Notes: a model not told the origin generated them from the letters alone. Positions 45,662 through 57,933 are shown, counted from the stretch's first letter. The stretch is 64,000 nt of DNA from Cephalotus follicularis (GCA_001972305.1 BDDD01000038.1:1166258-1230257); one strand, 5' to 3'. Program-made: numbers and translations.

Positions 45662-46848
45662 TGAGTTATCTCTTATGCATAACAAGTCTTATAAATCCAT
45701 ACGGTTTAGTTTATAAACAAAAGGCCCTCTTTGCAAATCATATACACAAATCCATATCCATCATCATAAGCAATGAATGTGTACAGAGGTGTAGCAGATA
45801 TATATAATATCGATCATGTGAGATGCATACCTAGCATAAAAGATGTGAAAAATTTCATCTCATATCCATATAAGCCATAACACAATATGTCATCAGTAAC
45901 TCCACCATATATCATCATGCAAAACCTTTTGTCACATATCAATCCATGACCGTGCTATATCTATTACATTTCATATCCGTGTACGGTCGATAGCAATTTA
46001 CGGTCCATATCCATTTACAATCCATATTCGTTTATGATTCATAGCCATTTAGCACTCCACTAGGAATATAGAGGTAAACTCCATATGTAGTTGACATGGA
46101 GTGGTTGACTAAATAGATATACTGTCCCGTACTAGCATATATAAGTAGTTAACTGTCATGTCAGTTCATTCACAATCTATTTCGATCATCCATGAAATGC
46201 CCATGCATTCGGTAACAGTTCATCCAATCACTAACCATTCAATAACGACCCTTACGATCACTATCTAATCAATAACGATCCATTTGATCACTATCCGTTC
46301 GGTAAGGGGTCACACGATCACTATTCGTTCAATAACGGTCCTTAACAATACGATGCGATCGATAACGATACACTAGCCATCCATTCACTATCCATTCACA
46401 GTGACCATTCATATTCTATCTAGATCGACCAATATTCGATACAGAAGCTATTCAGACAACACTTATGCCTCTCGGCCCATTCGATCGATCTCTTGGCCAT
46501 TACGGCTTATTCAGTCAGTCACTTACCCATTACGGCTCATTCAGTCGATCAATTAATCGCTATACAGTTCATAGCCGTCACTAACTCGTCCAAAGTTTGC
46601 TCATTCGATGCACCCTCTTGTGCAACAGCTGACTCAGCTTCCTGATTCACATTCCTTAGTCGTCCAACTCTGCGTGCCATCAAAGAAACAAACCCGAGAT
46701 GGGGTAAAATAAAGAGAGACAAAAAACTGGAATAAAAAGGACATACCGAAACGACTATTAAGGAATAACACTAACCCAAATGTTTACCCATCTCACAGGT
46801 CAAATCTAGATAGGTCTTCTAAGGAACAAAACCTATTCTCTGATACCA
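45662..46848 (-). mobile_element. LARD-like element 1, 5' internal part with PBS
   Basis: It matches 50343-50482 followed by 60676-61720. The PBS TGGTATCAGAGAATAGG lies at 46832-46848 on the minus strand, next to LTR C copy 2. A tiny ORF (46549-46680, minus; MARRVGRLRNVNQEAESAVA) sits where gag should begin. The rest is non-coding, with minisatellite-like TCACTATCCGTTCAATAACG units at about 46230-46400. Confidence 0.82.
46549..46680 (-). pseudogene. Relic gag start in LARD 1
   Basis: 43 codons beginning MARRVGRLRNVNQEAESAVA, about 150 bases after the PBS. Position and basic start resemble the first codons of gypsy gag. The copy in LARD 2 has the same first residues. Confidence 0.55.
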
Positions 46849-46852
46849 TAAC

Positions 46853-49637
46853 TGCAACACCCCCAATTCCGAACCGGGATCACTCCCGATTCGGGATCGG
46901 TGTGTCACACAAAACCGGGCTAAAAAACAAGTCAAAAATCTTAATCTTAATCATCATCAATACGTGGTGGTTCTAAAATCTAAAAACATGTATAAACCTT
47001 AACGTTAACTCCAAAATCAAAACTATGTACATAACACTGGTCAACATAGGATCATGAAACAACTATTCAGTTGACAGAATTAAACTTAAGTGATTAAATC
47101 AACTTAAACTCCAAGTTCCATACATAACCATAACATTACTAAAAGAAACCAAATTCTAATATGTCCTCAAGCCAAAGGTGTTTCTCTCATCACACTGGCC
47201 TCAGATGCTCCTAATAACCTACCACATGGAAAACAAAAAAAACACGGATGAGCAAACCTCAGTACCGATATAGAATAATAAAACAGTTTACACATAAAAC
47301 ATTTGCGAAACAAAACACTTTACGGAACATAACAGTTTACGGAACGTAACAAAACAATTTACAGAATAAAACAGTTTACTGAACAAAACAAAACAAAACA
47401 GTTTAGACATTCTTTATAAATTACCTCAGAAATTTTCGTATCGAACCAAATCCATACATTTCAAAACATAAAGTTCCATACTTCTCAAAACATAAGCATA
47501 CCTTTCAAAACAAAAGGTTCCATACTTTTCAAAACATAAGCATACATTTCAAAACATAAAGTTCCTTACTGAGCATCATAACATATCACATAACATAACA
47601 CATATAAGAAAGGGATTCGCGACGTCCACATGCCAGGTAGAAATGACGTGTACGACACTACACAATCAATTCTCATAGACATATCATATCACATATAACT
47701 AGGATCGATCCATACGCCTCTATCACAAATCCTCCGCATAGGATATTATAAACATAGAGAGATGTTGTAGACTAATCACACCGCCACAAAAAGTGTCATG
47801 CCTCCGTGCCAAAGGACATGCCTATGGTACGCCCCATACGTGGGTACAAAAGCTCAGTACTTCACCATATCAAAACATTGATTTTATCATAATCAAATCA
47901 AAACACATAAAGGTTTTCTGAAACATATCCATAAATCGTTATCAAACGATATGATTTCATATTTCACATACTTTCATAATCAGAAATCAACTCACAATAA
48001 AAGAGATGATTGCATAACATTTCGTAAACAATTCATAGCTGAATATATAAGGTCAAAAATATTCAGTTTTCATAAGAAAAATATCAAAACAGACTTTATT
48101 TCAAAAACATATCGAAAATCCAAAACATAACAGAGTTCATAAAACCGAAGGAATAAAACAAAGAAGGACTATTCATACATATCCATTAAAAACCAAAACT
48201 GAATTTATTTCAAATAAATCAGATGTCCAAGAAGTGTATTATCCGTACATATTCACAAAACATAAATAGGATTTATTCCAATAAAATCCAAGGAGTATAA
48301 TCTATAACAAGAAATCCGTACTTTATTCATAAAAGTAAAACTAACTTTTTACTCTAATAAAATCAATAGGAGAGTATCAAGGAACGAAACATCCGTACCT
48401 CATGCAATCAGCAAAATAACATCAAGAATATATATCGATAATTCTCTAGACCGCTCCTCGGTTGTTGCAAATATCTAACAGAAATAAAATCGTTCTCATA
48501 AGGCCTTGAAATAAAATCAGACCTCGACTCATGGGTCACTGTACACTGATCATGACCATATAAGATAATTATAGGTTTACTAAGCCCAAATTACAGAAGC
48601 CTCATCTAAAAATAAATTCGAAATCACTAAATTCAAGCGGTCGTCCAGGTCATTCAATTTTGAATCATAAAACCGGTTCAGCTCAGAATATCGCAGAAAC
48701 AGATACAGGAATACAAAATTAAACATAAAAAAAAATTTAACGGAGCAGAGTTCAGAGTTTACCGAAAGCAGACAGAACATAGCACAGAGCCAAAATCACA
48801 CCCTGAATTGGAACGGATCACGGCTACACGAAAAACAAAGTCAGAATGCTGTAAAAAACGTGTCATCGAAGACAGCTAGCACGTGGGCTCACGTGTTGCC
48901 GCTGGCCGGCGCATGCGCGGTCCCCGATAATCCCCAAGAAAGGGCGGATCTGGAGCGTCAGAGGTCGTGGATCATGGATATGGGGCCCGTTTGTCACGGT
49001 GTCACCGCATCTAGCCGGAACGAACGCATTTGACCGCGGCTGACTTTGGCGTCGATCTATGTTACCAGTGTCACCAAGGGTCGGGGCTTGTCGGGTTCGA
49101 TTACCCGTGATGCCAGGATGCCCAATATGGGCTCGCCTTGCTGGGACTGTCACCGGAGGCGAAGATATGGCGGTCGATAGTGGCAGGGAGCAAAGAGCTT
49201 CGCGCGCGCAAAGGGGTCGTTGGCCGGCGCAGGGACGGCGTCTGGTGTGCTTAGGAGGCCGTAGGGGTTCTATCGGTACCTTCACTGGTGTCATATCGGT
49301 ACTGACGCCAACGGCAGAGGCTGAATGGGAGAGAGAACGGGAGAGAGGGTGGCGAGGAGAGAGAGAGAGAAAAGAAAATTAATGTAAAAATAGGGTTTTT
49401 GATTTTTTTTTTGAAATGCTGAAATTGGGTTTTAACAAATAAATAAATGCCAAAATTGTTTTATTCATTTATAGTCTTGCTATCAAAACCCACTAGGCTA
49501 AGGCTAAAACCCGCTTAGCCCGTCCAAGAGCAAAACAAACAGAAAATGGGCAGTCCATATACCAAATTAAAATAAATAGCCCATACGAAATAGCTTAAAA
49601 AGCCTGAAAATTTTATATGGAAAAATGGGATATTACA
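46853..49637 (-). repeat. Family C LTR copy 2, complete, shared by two internal regions
   Basis: 2,785 bases, minus strand, from TGTAATATCCC (49637) to GGGGGTGTTGCA (46853). A PPT lies on its upstream side (49638 on) and a PBS on its downstream side (46832-46848), so it is the 3' LTR of LARD 2 and the 5' LTR of LARD 1. The ORFs at 48863-49382 lie in its GC-rich part and are not supported as genes. Confidence 0.9.
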
Positions 49638-50482
49638 TCTCCACCCCCTTAAAAGAAGATTTCATCCCAAAATCTAAAACCACTACTAACCTGAATGAAA
49701 CATATTATCCCAACGGAACACACCATATCATATCAGCGAAAACCTCAAACAATATCTAAAAGCAGTACAGATAACCATTAAAACCCATACTCTTAGGATA
49801 TCCCAAAAATCGAACATTTATTATCCGTTTATCGGACTCCGAGACACCTGATAAACCACAATTTATATGTTTGGGGATCAATTTTCATATTTCGTCACCA
49901 ACTATATACTGGGGCTCAGCCCACACCAGAGTACATCACAACTAAATCAAATATACCGTTTGCACGCGAAGGATAATCCTTTCTATACACTCAAAGATGG
50001 GTTTGATCATCTCCAATAATATCACACGCATGTGAAGGATAATCATGTCAATGAATAATCAATTGAGTACATTCTAACTCTTATAATCCCCCAAATATTG
50101 GGTATGTAGTATTTGTTTATCAGACTTATGCACCCCTGTAAAGGAAACAAAATTTATAAGCACACTCCCGAAGGAGGAACCAACAGTTATAAATGGGCTC
50201 AGCCCTCAGTAACCCACTATTTAAATCTGAATTATCATTCCAATCTCTCAAGTGTGAACTCATGCATATCCAATACATCAACACACATATCTCATAAGCA
50301 ATGCCACATGTTGACAAGTCGATAACTGAATAAACATATCACTTAAGTTATCTCTTATACACAACAAGTCTTATATATCTATACAGTTTAGTTTATAAAC
50401 AAAAGGCCCTCTTTACAAATCATATAAACAAATCAATATCCATCATCATAAGCAATGAATAAGTACAGAGGTGTAGCAGATA
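49638..50482 (-). mobile_element. LARD-like element 2, 3' internal part
   Basis: It matches 21908-22584 and carries the same PPT before LTR C. No coding content. Gypsy-2 interrupts it at 50487. Confidence 0.8.
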
Positions 50483-50487
50483 TATAT
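50483..50487. repeat. Gypsy-2 target-site duplication, left (TATAT)
   Basis: TATAT recurs at 60671-60675. The empty site is seen in LARD 1 near 45795-45815, where the flanks run together. Confidence 0.85.
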
Positions 50488-53225
50488 TGTCAAACCTCGT
50501 TTAAGAGAAACGTAACATTAAAGCGGTAAAGGCAATTAACATAAAGTACAGCGCATGCAAAACCCAGAAAATTTAAACTTTTCCAAGAACCAACAGTTGC
50601 GGAAGCATAACAAAACATAAGCTGTAAACTCGTAACGTGCATCCCATACTGCACGCTACCCAAATACAAGTCATTAGTTAATCGCCCATAAAACGGAGCG
50701 TGAATTACAGTATGAGATTAAAATCCTTCAGTAACCAAACCATAACAATGGTACATCCGAAAACCATAACCAACATAGGTTTCATACAAAGCAGGAGAAT
50801 AAGCAAAAACAAGAAAATAACAACTTGATCTTTATCCATGTCAGTCCAACCGGTCCACTGCATCAATCTATAAAGTAGGGGGTTAGCCTTTGTCCTCACT
50901 CGGCTAAGTCATAAAAGTAGCTCGGGATCGATATTAAATGCATGTCATGTAATGTATGCATAAATGATGCAGTGTAAGAAAACCAGTTCATATATATATA
51001 TGAGAAATATATATATATATTAACAGTACAGTTAAAATAACAGTGGGCACATATATAGGAAAATATATGTATGTAGGATCAGTATAGTAGTAACCCGGCC
51101 AGGGCTACATCAACAAACACAGGAATGTCCGTGAAGGACCAACAGGCAGTACAGGATGTCCAAATAGGACTACAACAGGCAGGATGTCCACATAGGACCA
51201 CAACAAGCAGTATGTGTAGCGCCGCCAACTCCTGGCCCCACGCTACACTTCCACTCCGGCCCCTACATCAGGCAACCGAGCGAGGCAACAGTACAGTGAG
51301 TTACCCAGCCATACTCCAGGCCCCTGGGTCAACCCTCCACTAGTCGGCGTTGGCAGTCTCCGCCATGCAACTAGTGGTTCAAGCACAAACACATAGCAAT
51401 TCACAGGGCAAACAGTGAATTCAAGCAGTAACAGTACAATAAACAGTAGTGATCGATTTTATCCACAACAGGCAGGTTATTTCCAAAATGTTTCCAAAAG
51501 TAACAACATTTGAAATATATATTTTCAATAGAAAATACCTTTAAACAGCTTCAGTAGAGAAATTGGTTTATCAGTTCGTTCGAAAATATGTTATTAACCA
51601 ATACATATTTTCCATGCTCAAAATATCACATTCCGAGTTCACATATGCATTTCTAAATATCAAACTTTAGAAATCATAAACAATTCACAAACAGTATACA
51701 ATCAGGCAGTAAACAGTGCATATGCAATGCATACAAATGCTCAAATGCACTCTAATAGGAATCGGAATCGTTTCGTATCGTTAGATGAAGAAAACCCCAA
51801 ACAGTACCAAAGACGTCGATGTCTATCCAAAAGGCGTCGATGTGTTTTCAAAAAGGCATCGATGTCCAAGTCTTAGTGTCAGCGCGTTCTACAGCAGAAG
51901 GCGTCGATGTCCATTTCATACGTGTCGACGCTCAAGGTCTGGAACCTCAGAACGATAGCGTATTGTTCACGGCGTCGACGCCTTAAGGTGGGAACCTTAG
52001 GCATCGACGTGTAATACGTCAAAACCCAACTAGATAGCCTAAGGCGTCGATGTCTTTTCATAGACGTCGATCCCTTTTCACATCAGTAACAAGGCAAAAC
52101 CCAAAAGACGTCGATGTTTATTAAAAGGCGTCGATGTCTATCGAGCAGCAGTCATCTTCTTCCTCACGACTTAGCACACAACAGCCAATACAACCCATAA
52201 TCATGCACGATAACAGGTAATCAAGGCAAGAAACCAACATGCAGATACTCAATACATATCTAGCATATCATGGCATCAATCCAGTGACAAAATTAGTTCA
52301 AGAATCATGCATTTCATACATCAAAACCATAGACCATGCATGAATATCAATCTCAAGATTACAGTCATGGCTTTCCCCTACCTTTTGTCCCAAGTTAGGA
52401 ACTGTAAAGTCCACCTCTTTTCGTTCCAACGGGTCACAGCAGCCTCTAGGTTCTTCCTATTACTGCAAGTCACAAGCTCCAAGCTCCAAGCTCAACAATG
52501 GTGGAAACGTTTTCTCTCCTTTACTTTCTGTATTCTCACACTCACAGTGTCTCAGCCGAACCAGGGATGAAGAGAGGAGGCGTTTTATGCAGGTAGAACC
52601 TCTCTCTTCCTTCTCTAGCCCATTGCATGCATTTCACAGTTCCATTTTCCCATTATCTCTCTTTACCAGCTCTGTCCCGTTTCTTTTGCAGGAGCAGGCA
52701 ATGAAGGTGGCACCACAGCCTGCATGCACACCCAAGTGTCATGCCCTTCCCTCAACTATGGCACCTGCATGACTAGTATCATCCATCATGCACAACACGT
52801 ATCAAACATGCCCCTAGGGGCCTGAGAAAGGCCCTATTAGATTTCTCCTTGCACGTTGTTTGTCAGCAGAGTAACATGCATGACATTCGAAGTTAAAGCG
52901 TCGATGTCTTTCCAAGGACGTCGATGTGATTCATCCGTTACACGAGAACATAGATGTTCTCTTCCGGATCGATGTGCATGTGCATGCAGCTACGTGCGCC
53001 CTTTTGCCACAAAGACGTCGATGTGATTCTAAAGACGTCGACGTGTTTCCCCCAGAACAGCGTCGTTTTAGTCTTTTAACATTGTTTTAGCATTTACTCT
53101 AAAATTCAACATTATGGAGATGGGGAAACATCTCCAAATTCGGAAAATCCATCCTTTATTAATTCCACAATTTAAAAGTACAAATACATTGTGAATTATA
53201 ATACATGAAAATCTCGGGCGTTACA
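50488..53225 (-). repeat. Gypsy-2 3' LTR (family D)
   Basis: It runs TGTAACGCCCGAG (53225) to GAGGTTTGACA (50488) on the minus strand. It has GGATGTCC-type palindromes (51117-51215), CCACTAGT/ACTAGTGG arms (51341-51377) and GACGTCGATGTC motifs (51805-52145, 52900-53070). Confidence 0.95.
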
Positions 53226-53243
53226 TCCACCCCTCCTTCAAGG
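53226..53243 (-). other. Gypsy-2 polypurine tract
   Basis: CCTTGAAGGAGGGGTGGA on the minus strand, next to the LTR start. Confidence 0.88.
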
Positions 53244-53270
53244 AATTTCGTCCTCAAAATTAAAACAAAA

Positions 53271-54710
53271 CTAAAACAAGTGTGGGTAGCGTTCTCGGAT
53301 ATCCTCCTCATGCTCCCAAGTTGCTTCATCAGGTCGGTGGAACTTCCATTGAACCTTGACCATGGAGATGGTTCGGTTCCTCAGAATCTGAGTTTTCCTA
53401 TCAAGAATCTGCACAGGCGACTCCTCACAAGATAGATCATCCTGTACAAGAACAATATCATAGTCCAGGACATGTGACGGGTCCGGGATATATCTCCTCA
53501 GCATAGATATATGAAAGACGCCGTGCACGTTTGACAGTGCAGGAGGTAAGGCAAGCTGGTAGGCTACCTGCCCGACTCTCTCCAAAATCTTGAAAGGACC
53601 AATATAGCGTGGAGCTAATTTGCCCTTCTTCCCAAACCTCTGCACGCCCTTCCACGGCGAAACCTTCAAGAATACATGATCGCCCACACTAAAGGATAAA
53701 GGCCTTCTCTTGACACTGTCCGTATAGCTCTTCTGCCGACTCTGAGTAGCAAGCAGCTTCTTCTTGATCATCCTGATCTTCTCTGAAGTTTTCTCCACCA
53801 ACTCAGTCCCGAGTAAAGGTCGCTCCCCGACCTCATCCCAACACACAGTAGATCGACACTTCGTCCCATACAGTGCCTCAAACGGTGCCACGCCGATACT
53901 GGAGTGATAGCTATTATTGTAAGAGAACTCTATCAAAGGGATGTGATCCTCCAAAGTACAAGCAAAATCAATAACGCAAGCCCGCAGCATATCCTCCAAG
54001 GTCTGGATGGTACGCTCAGACTGCCCATCGGTCTTGGGGTGGAAGGCAGTACTCAAGTTCAGCTTCGTCCCGAAAGCTGTCTGAAATATCTTCCAAAAGT
54101 TGGAAGTGAAGATAACATCTCTATCACATACGATGCTGACTGGAACCCCGTGTAGCCTCACTATCTCCTTCACATACAACCGAGCCAGCTTGCTTGCAGA
54201 ATCAGTAACGTGTGTAGGCAGAGAGTGCGATGATTTGGTGAGTCTATCCACGATAGCCCACACGGAGTTATGACGGTTCCAAGTCAGAGGAAAACCTAAA
54301 ACAAAATCCATCGTAACATGTTCCCACTTCCACTCTGGAATTGGCAAAGGTTGTAGCAAACCTGCCAGTCTCTGGTGCTCGGCCTTAACTGTCTGGCAAG
54401 TCAAACACCTTGCCACATACTTAGCGATCTCCCGCCTCATGCCGGGCCACCAATAACACTTCTTCATGTCTTGATACATTTTAGTGCTACCAGGATGAAT
54501 TCTGTACAGAGATTTATGAGCCCCGCGAAGTAACTCATCCTTCAACCGTGGTTCGTTCGGAAGACATACACGTCCCCGATACCTCAGAATACCATCAGCA
54601 TGTACTCTAAAATCAGACTCCGAATCCAGATTCTCTCGAATCCGCTGCAATTCAGGATCATGTGGTTGTGCATCTTTGATGTGATGCAGTAACACTGGAT
54701 CTACCCGCAT
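53271..54710 (-). CDS. Gypsy-2 integrase with chromodomain
   Basis: This is the longest intact pol segment, 479 codons. It inserts the cDNA into chromosomal DNA. The zinc finger has His65, His72, Cys102 and Cys105. The catalytic core has Asp135 (MDFV), Asp196 (CDRD) and Glu232 (QSERT), spaced D,D35,E. The GPF module is at about residues 366-390 (YIGPFKILERVGQVAYQLAL). A chromodomain closes the protein (about 432-479; VKVQWKFHRPDEATWEHEED), ending RERYPHLF. All key residues are present. A TGA at about 54741 (Trp expected) separates it from RNase H, so it is not in an open polyprotein now. Confidence 0.93.
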   Translation of the reverse strand: MRVDPVLLHHIKDAQPHDPELQRIRENLDSESDFRVHADGILRYRGRVCLPNEPRLKDELLRGAHKSLYRIHPGSTKMYQDMKKCYWWPGMRREIAKYVARCLTCQTVKAEHQRLAGLLQPLPIPEWKWEHVTMDFVLGFPLTWNRHNSVWAIVDRLTKSSHSLPTHVTDSASKLARLYVKEIVRLHGVPVSIVCDRDVIFTSNFWKIFQTAFGTKLNLSTAFHPKTDGQSERTIQTLEDMLRACVIDFACTLEDHIPLIEFSYNNSYHSSIGVAPFEALYGTKCRSTVCWDEVGERPLLGTELVEKTSEKIRMIKKKLLATQSRQKSYTDSVKRRPLSFSVGDHVFLKVSPWKGVQRFGKKGKLAPRYIGPFKILERVGQVAYQLALPPALSNVHGVFHISMLRRYIPDPSHVLDYDIVLVQDDLSCEESPVQILDRKTQILRNRTISMVKVQWKFHRPDEATWEHEEDIRERYPHLF

Positions 54711-54740
54711 GTCGGCTAGAAAGATCCCCGGTGACTGATT

Positions 54741-55297
54741 TCACTCTTGGCAGTCTTCTAACATCTTCCATTGCGACACCATCGCGCTAGCAAGCATAGC
54801 CTTGCGGCTCAAGGCATCAGCGACCACATTCGCTTTCCCCGGGTGATACTGTACACTGCAGTCATAATCATTAAAGAATTCTACCCACCTGCGCTGTCTC
54901 ATGTTCAGTGTGTCCTGACAGAACAGGTACCTCAAACTCTTGTGATCGGTAAAGATCTCAAATTGTGCCCCATAAAGGTAGTGCCTCCATTTCTGAAGGG
55001 CGAAGATAATAGCTGCCAGTTCAAGATCATGAGTGGGGTAGTTTTCTTCATATGGCTTAAGCTTCCTCGAGGCATATGCAATCACTCTGCCTCGCTGCAT
55101 CAACACACAGCCCAAGCCCTTACCCGATGCATCGTTGTAGACTGCGAAGCCCTCATTACCATCAGGTAATGCCAAGATAGAGCGAAAACCAACCGATCCT
55201 TCAGTCCCCAAAAACTAGCTTCACAATCTTCGTCCCAGATAAAAGGAGTCTTCTTCTGGGTCAGTCTGGTCAAAGGTTCGGCTATCCGCGAAAAGTT
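54741..55297 (-). pseudogene. Gypsy-2 RNase H
   Basis: The segment shows [70 protein letters not shown] and [14 protein letters not shown], the complete RNase H domain that degrades the RNA template. Breaks are a stop at 55298-55300, a single-base deletion near 55178 and a TGA at the end. YNDAS replaces the usual YTDAS, but the Asp is kept. Confidence 0.9.
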
Positions 55298-55990
55298 CTA
55301 GATGAACCTCCGGTAATATCCCGCCAAACCAAGGAAACTGCGTACTTCCGTCACATTCTTCGGTTGTGGCCAGTCTCTCACTACTCCAGTCTTTGACGGA
55401 TCCACCGTCAAGACTTCTCCAGATACTATGTGACCGAGAAAGATCACATGGTCAAGCCAGAACTCATACTTGCCAAACTTGGCATACAATCGATGCTCTC
55501 TGAGAACTTGCAATACCAGTCTCAGATGATGAGTGTGCTCCTCCTAACTCCTCGAATATACCAGTATATCATCAATGAATACCACGACAAACTGGTCCAG
55601 GTATGGCCAGAATACGTCATTCGTCAATGACATGAAAGCTGTCGGTGCATTGGTAACACCAAACGGCATCACCAAGAACTCATAATGACCATACCGTGTT
55701 CGGAAGGCAGTCTTCTCAATGTCTCCTTCCCTTACTCTCAACTGGTGATAACCCAATCTCAAATCGAGCTTAGAAAACACCCTTGATCCCTGCAACTGAT
55801 CAAACAAATCCTCAATGTGGGGTAAAGGATACTTGTTCTCTATAGTTGCCTTGTTCAACAATCTGTAGTCGATGCAGAGCCTCATCGACCCATCCTTCTT
55901 CTTGACAAACAGTACCGGTGCACCCCACGGAGAAACACTGGGTCTAACAAAACCCTTATTAATCAGGTCTTGTAACTGTAGCTTCAGATC
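55298..55990 (-). pseudogene. Gypsy-2 reverse transcriptase
   Basis: The domain is complete: [76 protein letters not shown] (catalytic FIDD) and the thumb start [12 protein letters not shown]. The only interruption inside is a stop at 55544-55546, plus one at each border. Catalytic residues are intact. Confidence 0.92.
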
Positions 55991-56623
55991 TCACAACTCA
56001 GCAGGAGCCATCCGATAGGGTGATTTAGAGATAGGAGCCGTTCCAGGAACAAGATCAATAACGAACTCCATACTCCTCTTGGGTGGCAAGGATCCCAAGT
56101 CATCAGGAAACACATCCAGAAATTCGCACACAACTGGAATTTCCTCCAAGCTCACGCCTTTCTCCTTCCTTTGATCAATCACATAGGCCAGATATCCCTC
56201 GCATCCCTTCTCTAGGTATCTCGATGCTCGGATAAAAGATATGATCGGTGTAGAGAACCCTTTGTCTCGCTTGAACTGAAAAGTCATTCCGTCGGGCAGA
56301 CAAAAATCCACCGTCTTATGGTAGCAATCCATACGAGCGCGGTGCGTTGATAGCCAATCCATCCCCAGTATAACATCGAAGTCACGGATAGGCAGCACTA
56401 TCAAATCTTCATACAAAGGAATGCCTGCCATAGACATCTCACAACCTCTATATACCGAGTCAGTATGCATAGAAGTTCCAATCGGTGTGCTCACATCAAG
56501 TATATAAGACATGCTGCCAGGGGTGACATCTAAGCAAGATGCAAAATGTGCAGATATAAAGGAATGCGATGCTCCAGAATCCATCAATACTCTAGCAGAA
56601 AAGCCATATATATACAGAGTACC
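55991..56623 (-). pseudogene. Gypsy-2 aspartic protease
   Basis: The retropepsin active site VLMDSGASHSFISAHF keeps DSG. LIVLPIRDFDVILGMDWLS and the linker to RT (DVFPDDLGSLPPKRSMEFVI) follow. A TGA separates it from gag, and another (55991-55993, Arg expected) from RT. It would cleave the polyprotein in an active copy. Confidence 0.92.
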
Positions 56624-57823
56624 TCAAACAACAGAACTCGACTCTCGAACCTCAGTCTGAGCAAGTACAAAAACTCTACCTTTTGTGATGCCCTTGCCGG
56701 TGTCCCTCCTCTGTGACGGTCCCGCAGCCGCACCACTACTGCTCCCCGGCCCAGTAGGCGCTGTAGCAGAACTCTTTGGGCAGTCCTTCACTGAATGACC
56801 CGGTGCCCCGCACCTCAAACACCAGCCATTGAACCTCCAGCATTCTTTCTGTTGGTGACCAGTACGACCACAGTAATAGCAACCTTCGGATCTAGCATTA
56901 CTCCCCTGGCTGGGAGTACCCTGTGAAGCTGTCTGTTGAGTCTTGTTCTTAGACGACTTCATTGGAGAACCACCATATTGCCATTTTGACGATGCTGGTC
57001 GGGACTGTGTAGGACTCTGTTTACTCTCTTTTGTGCGAGCTCTCTCAGCCCGGTCCTCACTGGATATCGTCTCCAACAGTCTAGCTTTCTGAGCAACTTC
57101 CACAAAAGTCCTCAGCTCCATGGCTCTACTCCTTGACCGAAGATCTGGTCGCAACCCTCTCAGGAACCTCCGTATCTTCTTTGCTTCGTCAGCTACCAGA
57201 TAAGGTGAATGTCTGGCCAGCTCCATGAACCTTGCTTGATACTCAGCAACAGTCATCTCTCCCTGTCGCAACTCCAAGAGCTCAGTCTCTTGTCGCTCTT
57301 GCTCAATATACGGAACATAAGTCTCCAAGAACTCAGTCTGGAATCTGTCCCAAGTACTATCCAGTCTCTGTGTCTCCCATTTTTCCCTAACCATCTCCCA
57401 CCAATGAGTGGCCTCACCCCATAGGCGGTACACAGCAAACTTCAGCTTCTGAGCAATAGTACAGTCCATCACCTCGAAGATCTTCTCCATGTCTTACAGC
57501 CATCTCTCAGCAATCGTAGCATCAAGTTCTCCCTTGGAGCTGGGTGGATTCAGCCTCATGAACTTCTCAATATCTCTACCAAAACCATCCTCTCCCAGGC
57601 AGTGGTCGAGATGCCTATGTTGCGGGCGAGCTTGCGCGTGGTACTGGCGCATCTCCTCCGCATTAGCCCGATTAAAGGCCATCTGCTGCTGAAAGTAGTC
57701 TATGATCCGAGCCATCGGATCTCTGTCATCCTACGGAATATTCATCCCTTGCGGAAAATTTGCATCATCCGGGGCATTAGCTTCAGCAGCTCTAGCCCTA
57801 GCTCGAGTTCTCCTTCGGTCCAT
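56624..57823 (-). pseudogene. Gypsy-2 gag
   Basis: The ATG at 57821-57823 starts MDRRRTRARARAAEANAPDD, about 90 bases after the PBS. The capsid-like region includes MARIIDYFQQQMAFNRANAE, LRLWGE-type GEATHWWEMVREKWE and MTVAEYQARFMELARHSPYL. Two zinc knuckles follow (CYYCGRTGHQQKEC, CLRCGAPGHSVKDC). Two stops lie inside, at 57731-57733 and 57494-57496, both where Gln is expected; the frame is otherwise open to 56624. Its closest relative here is Gypsy-3 gag. Confidence 0.93.
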
Positions 57824-57912
57824 TGTTCCTATAAGAAGGATGACGGTTAGCCACGACTTTAGGAAAACAATCAATTAATTGCCGAGGAAAGTATCCTAGC
57901 TAAGCATATATG

Positions 57913-57930
57913 GAATATGCTCTGATACCA
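57913..57930 (-). other. Gypsy-2 primer-binding site
   Basis: TGGTATCAGAGCATATTC on the minus strand, three bases after the 5' LTR; initiator tRNA-Met type. Confidence 0.9.
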
Positions 57931-57933
57931 CGC

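Noticed and set aside
48863-49382. Opposing ORFs of 143 and 107 codons
   Set aside because: They overlap on opposite strands inside LTR C and recur, broken, in the LTR C copy at 21155-21660.
53904-55169. Plus-strand ORFs of 83 and 132 codons
   Set aside because: Shadows of the Gypsy-2 integrase and RNase H frames.
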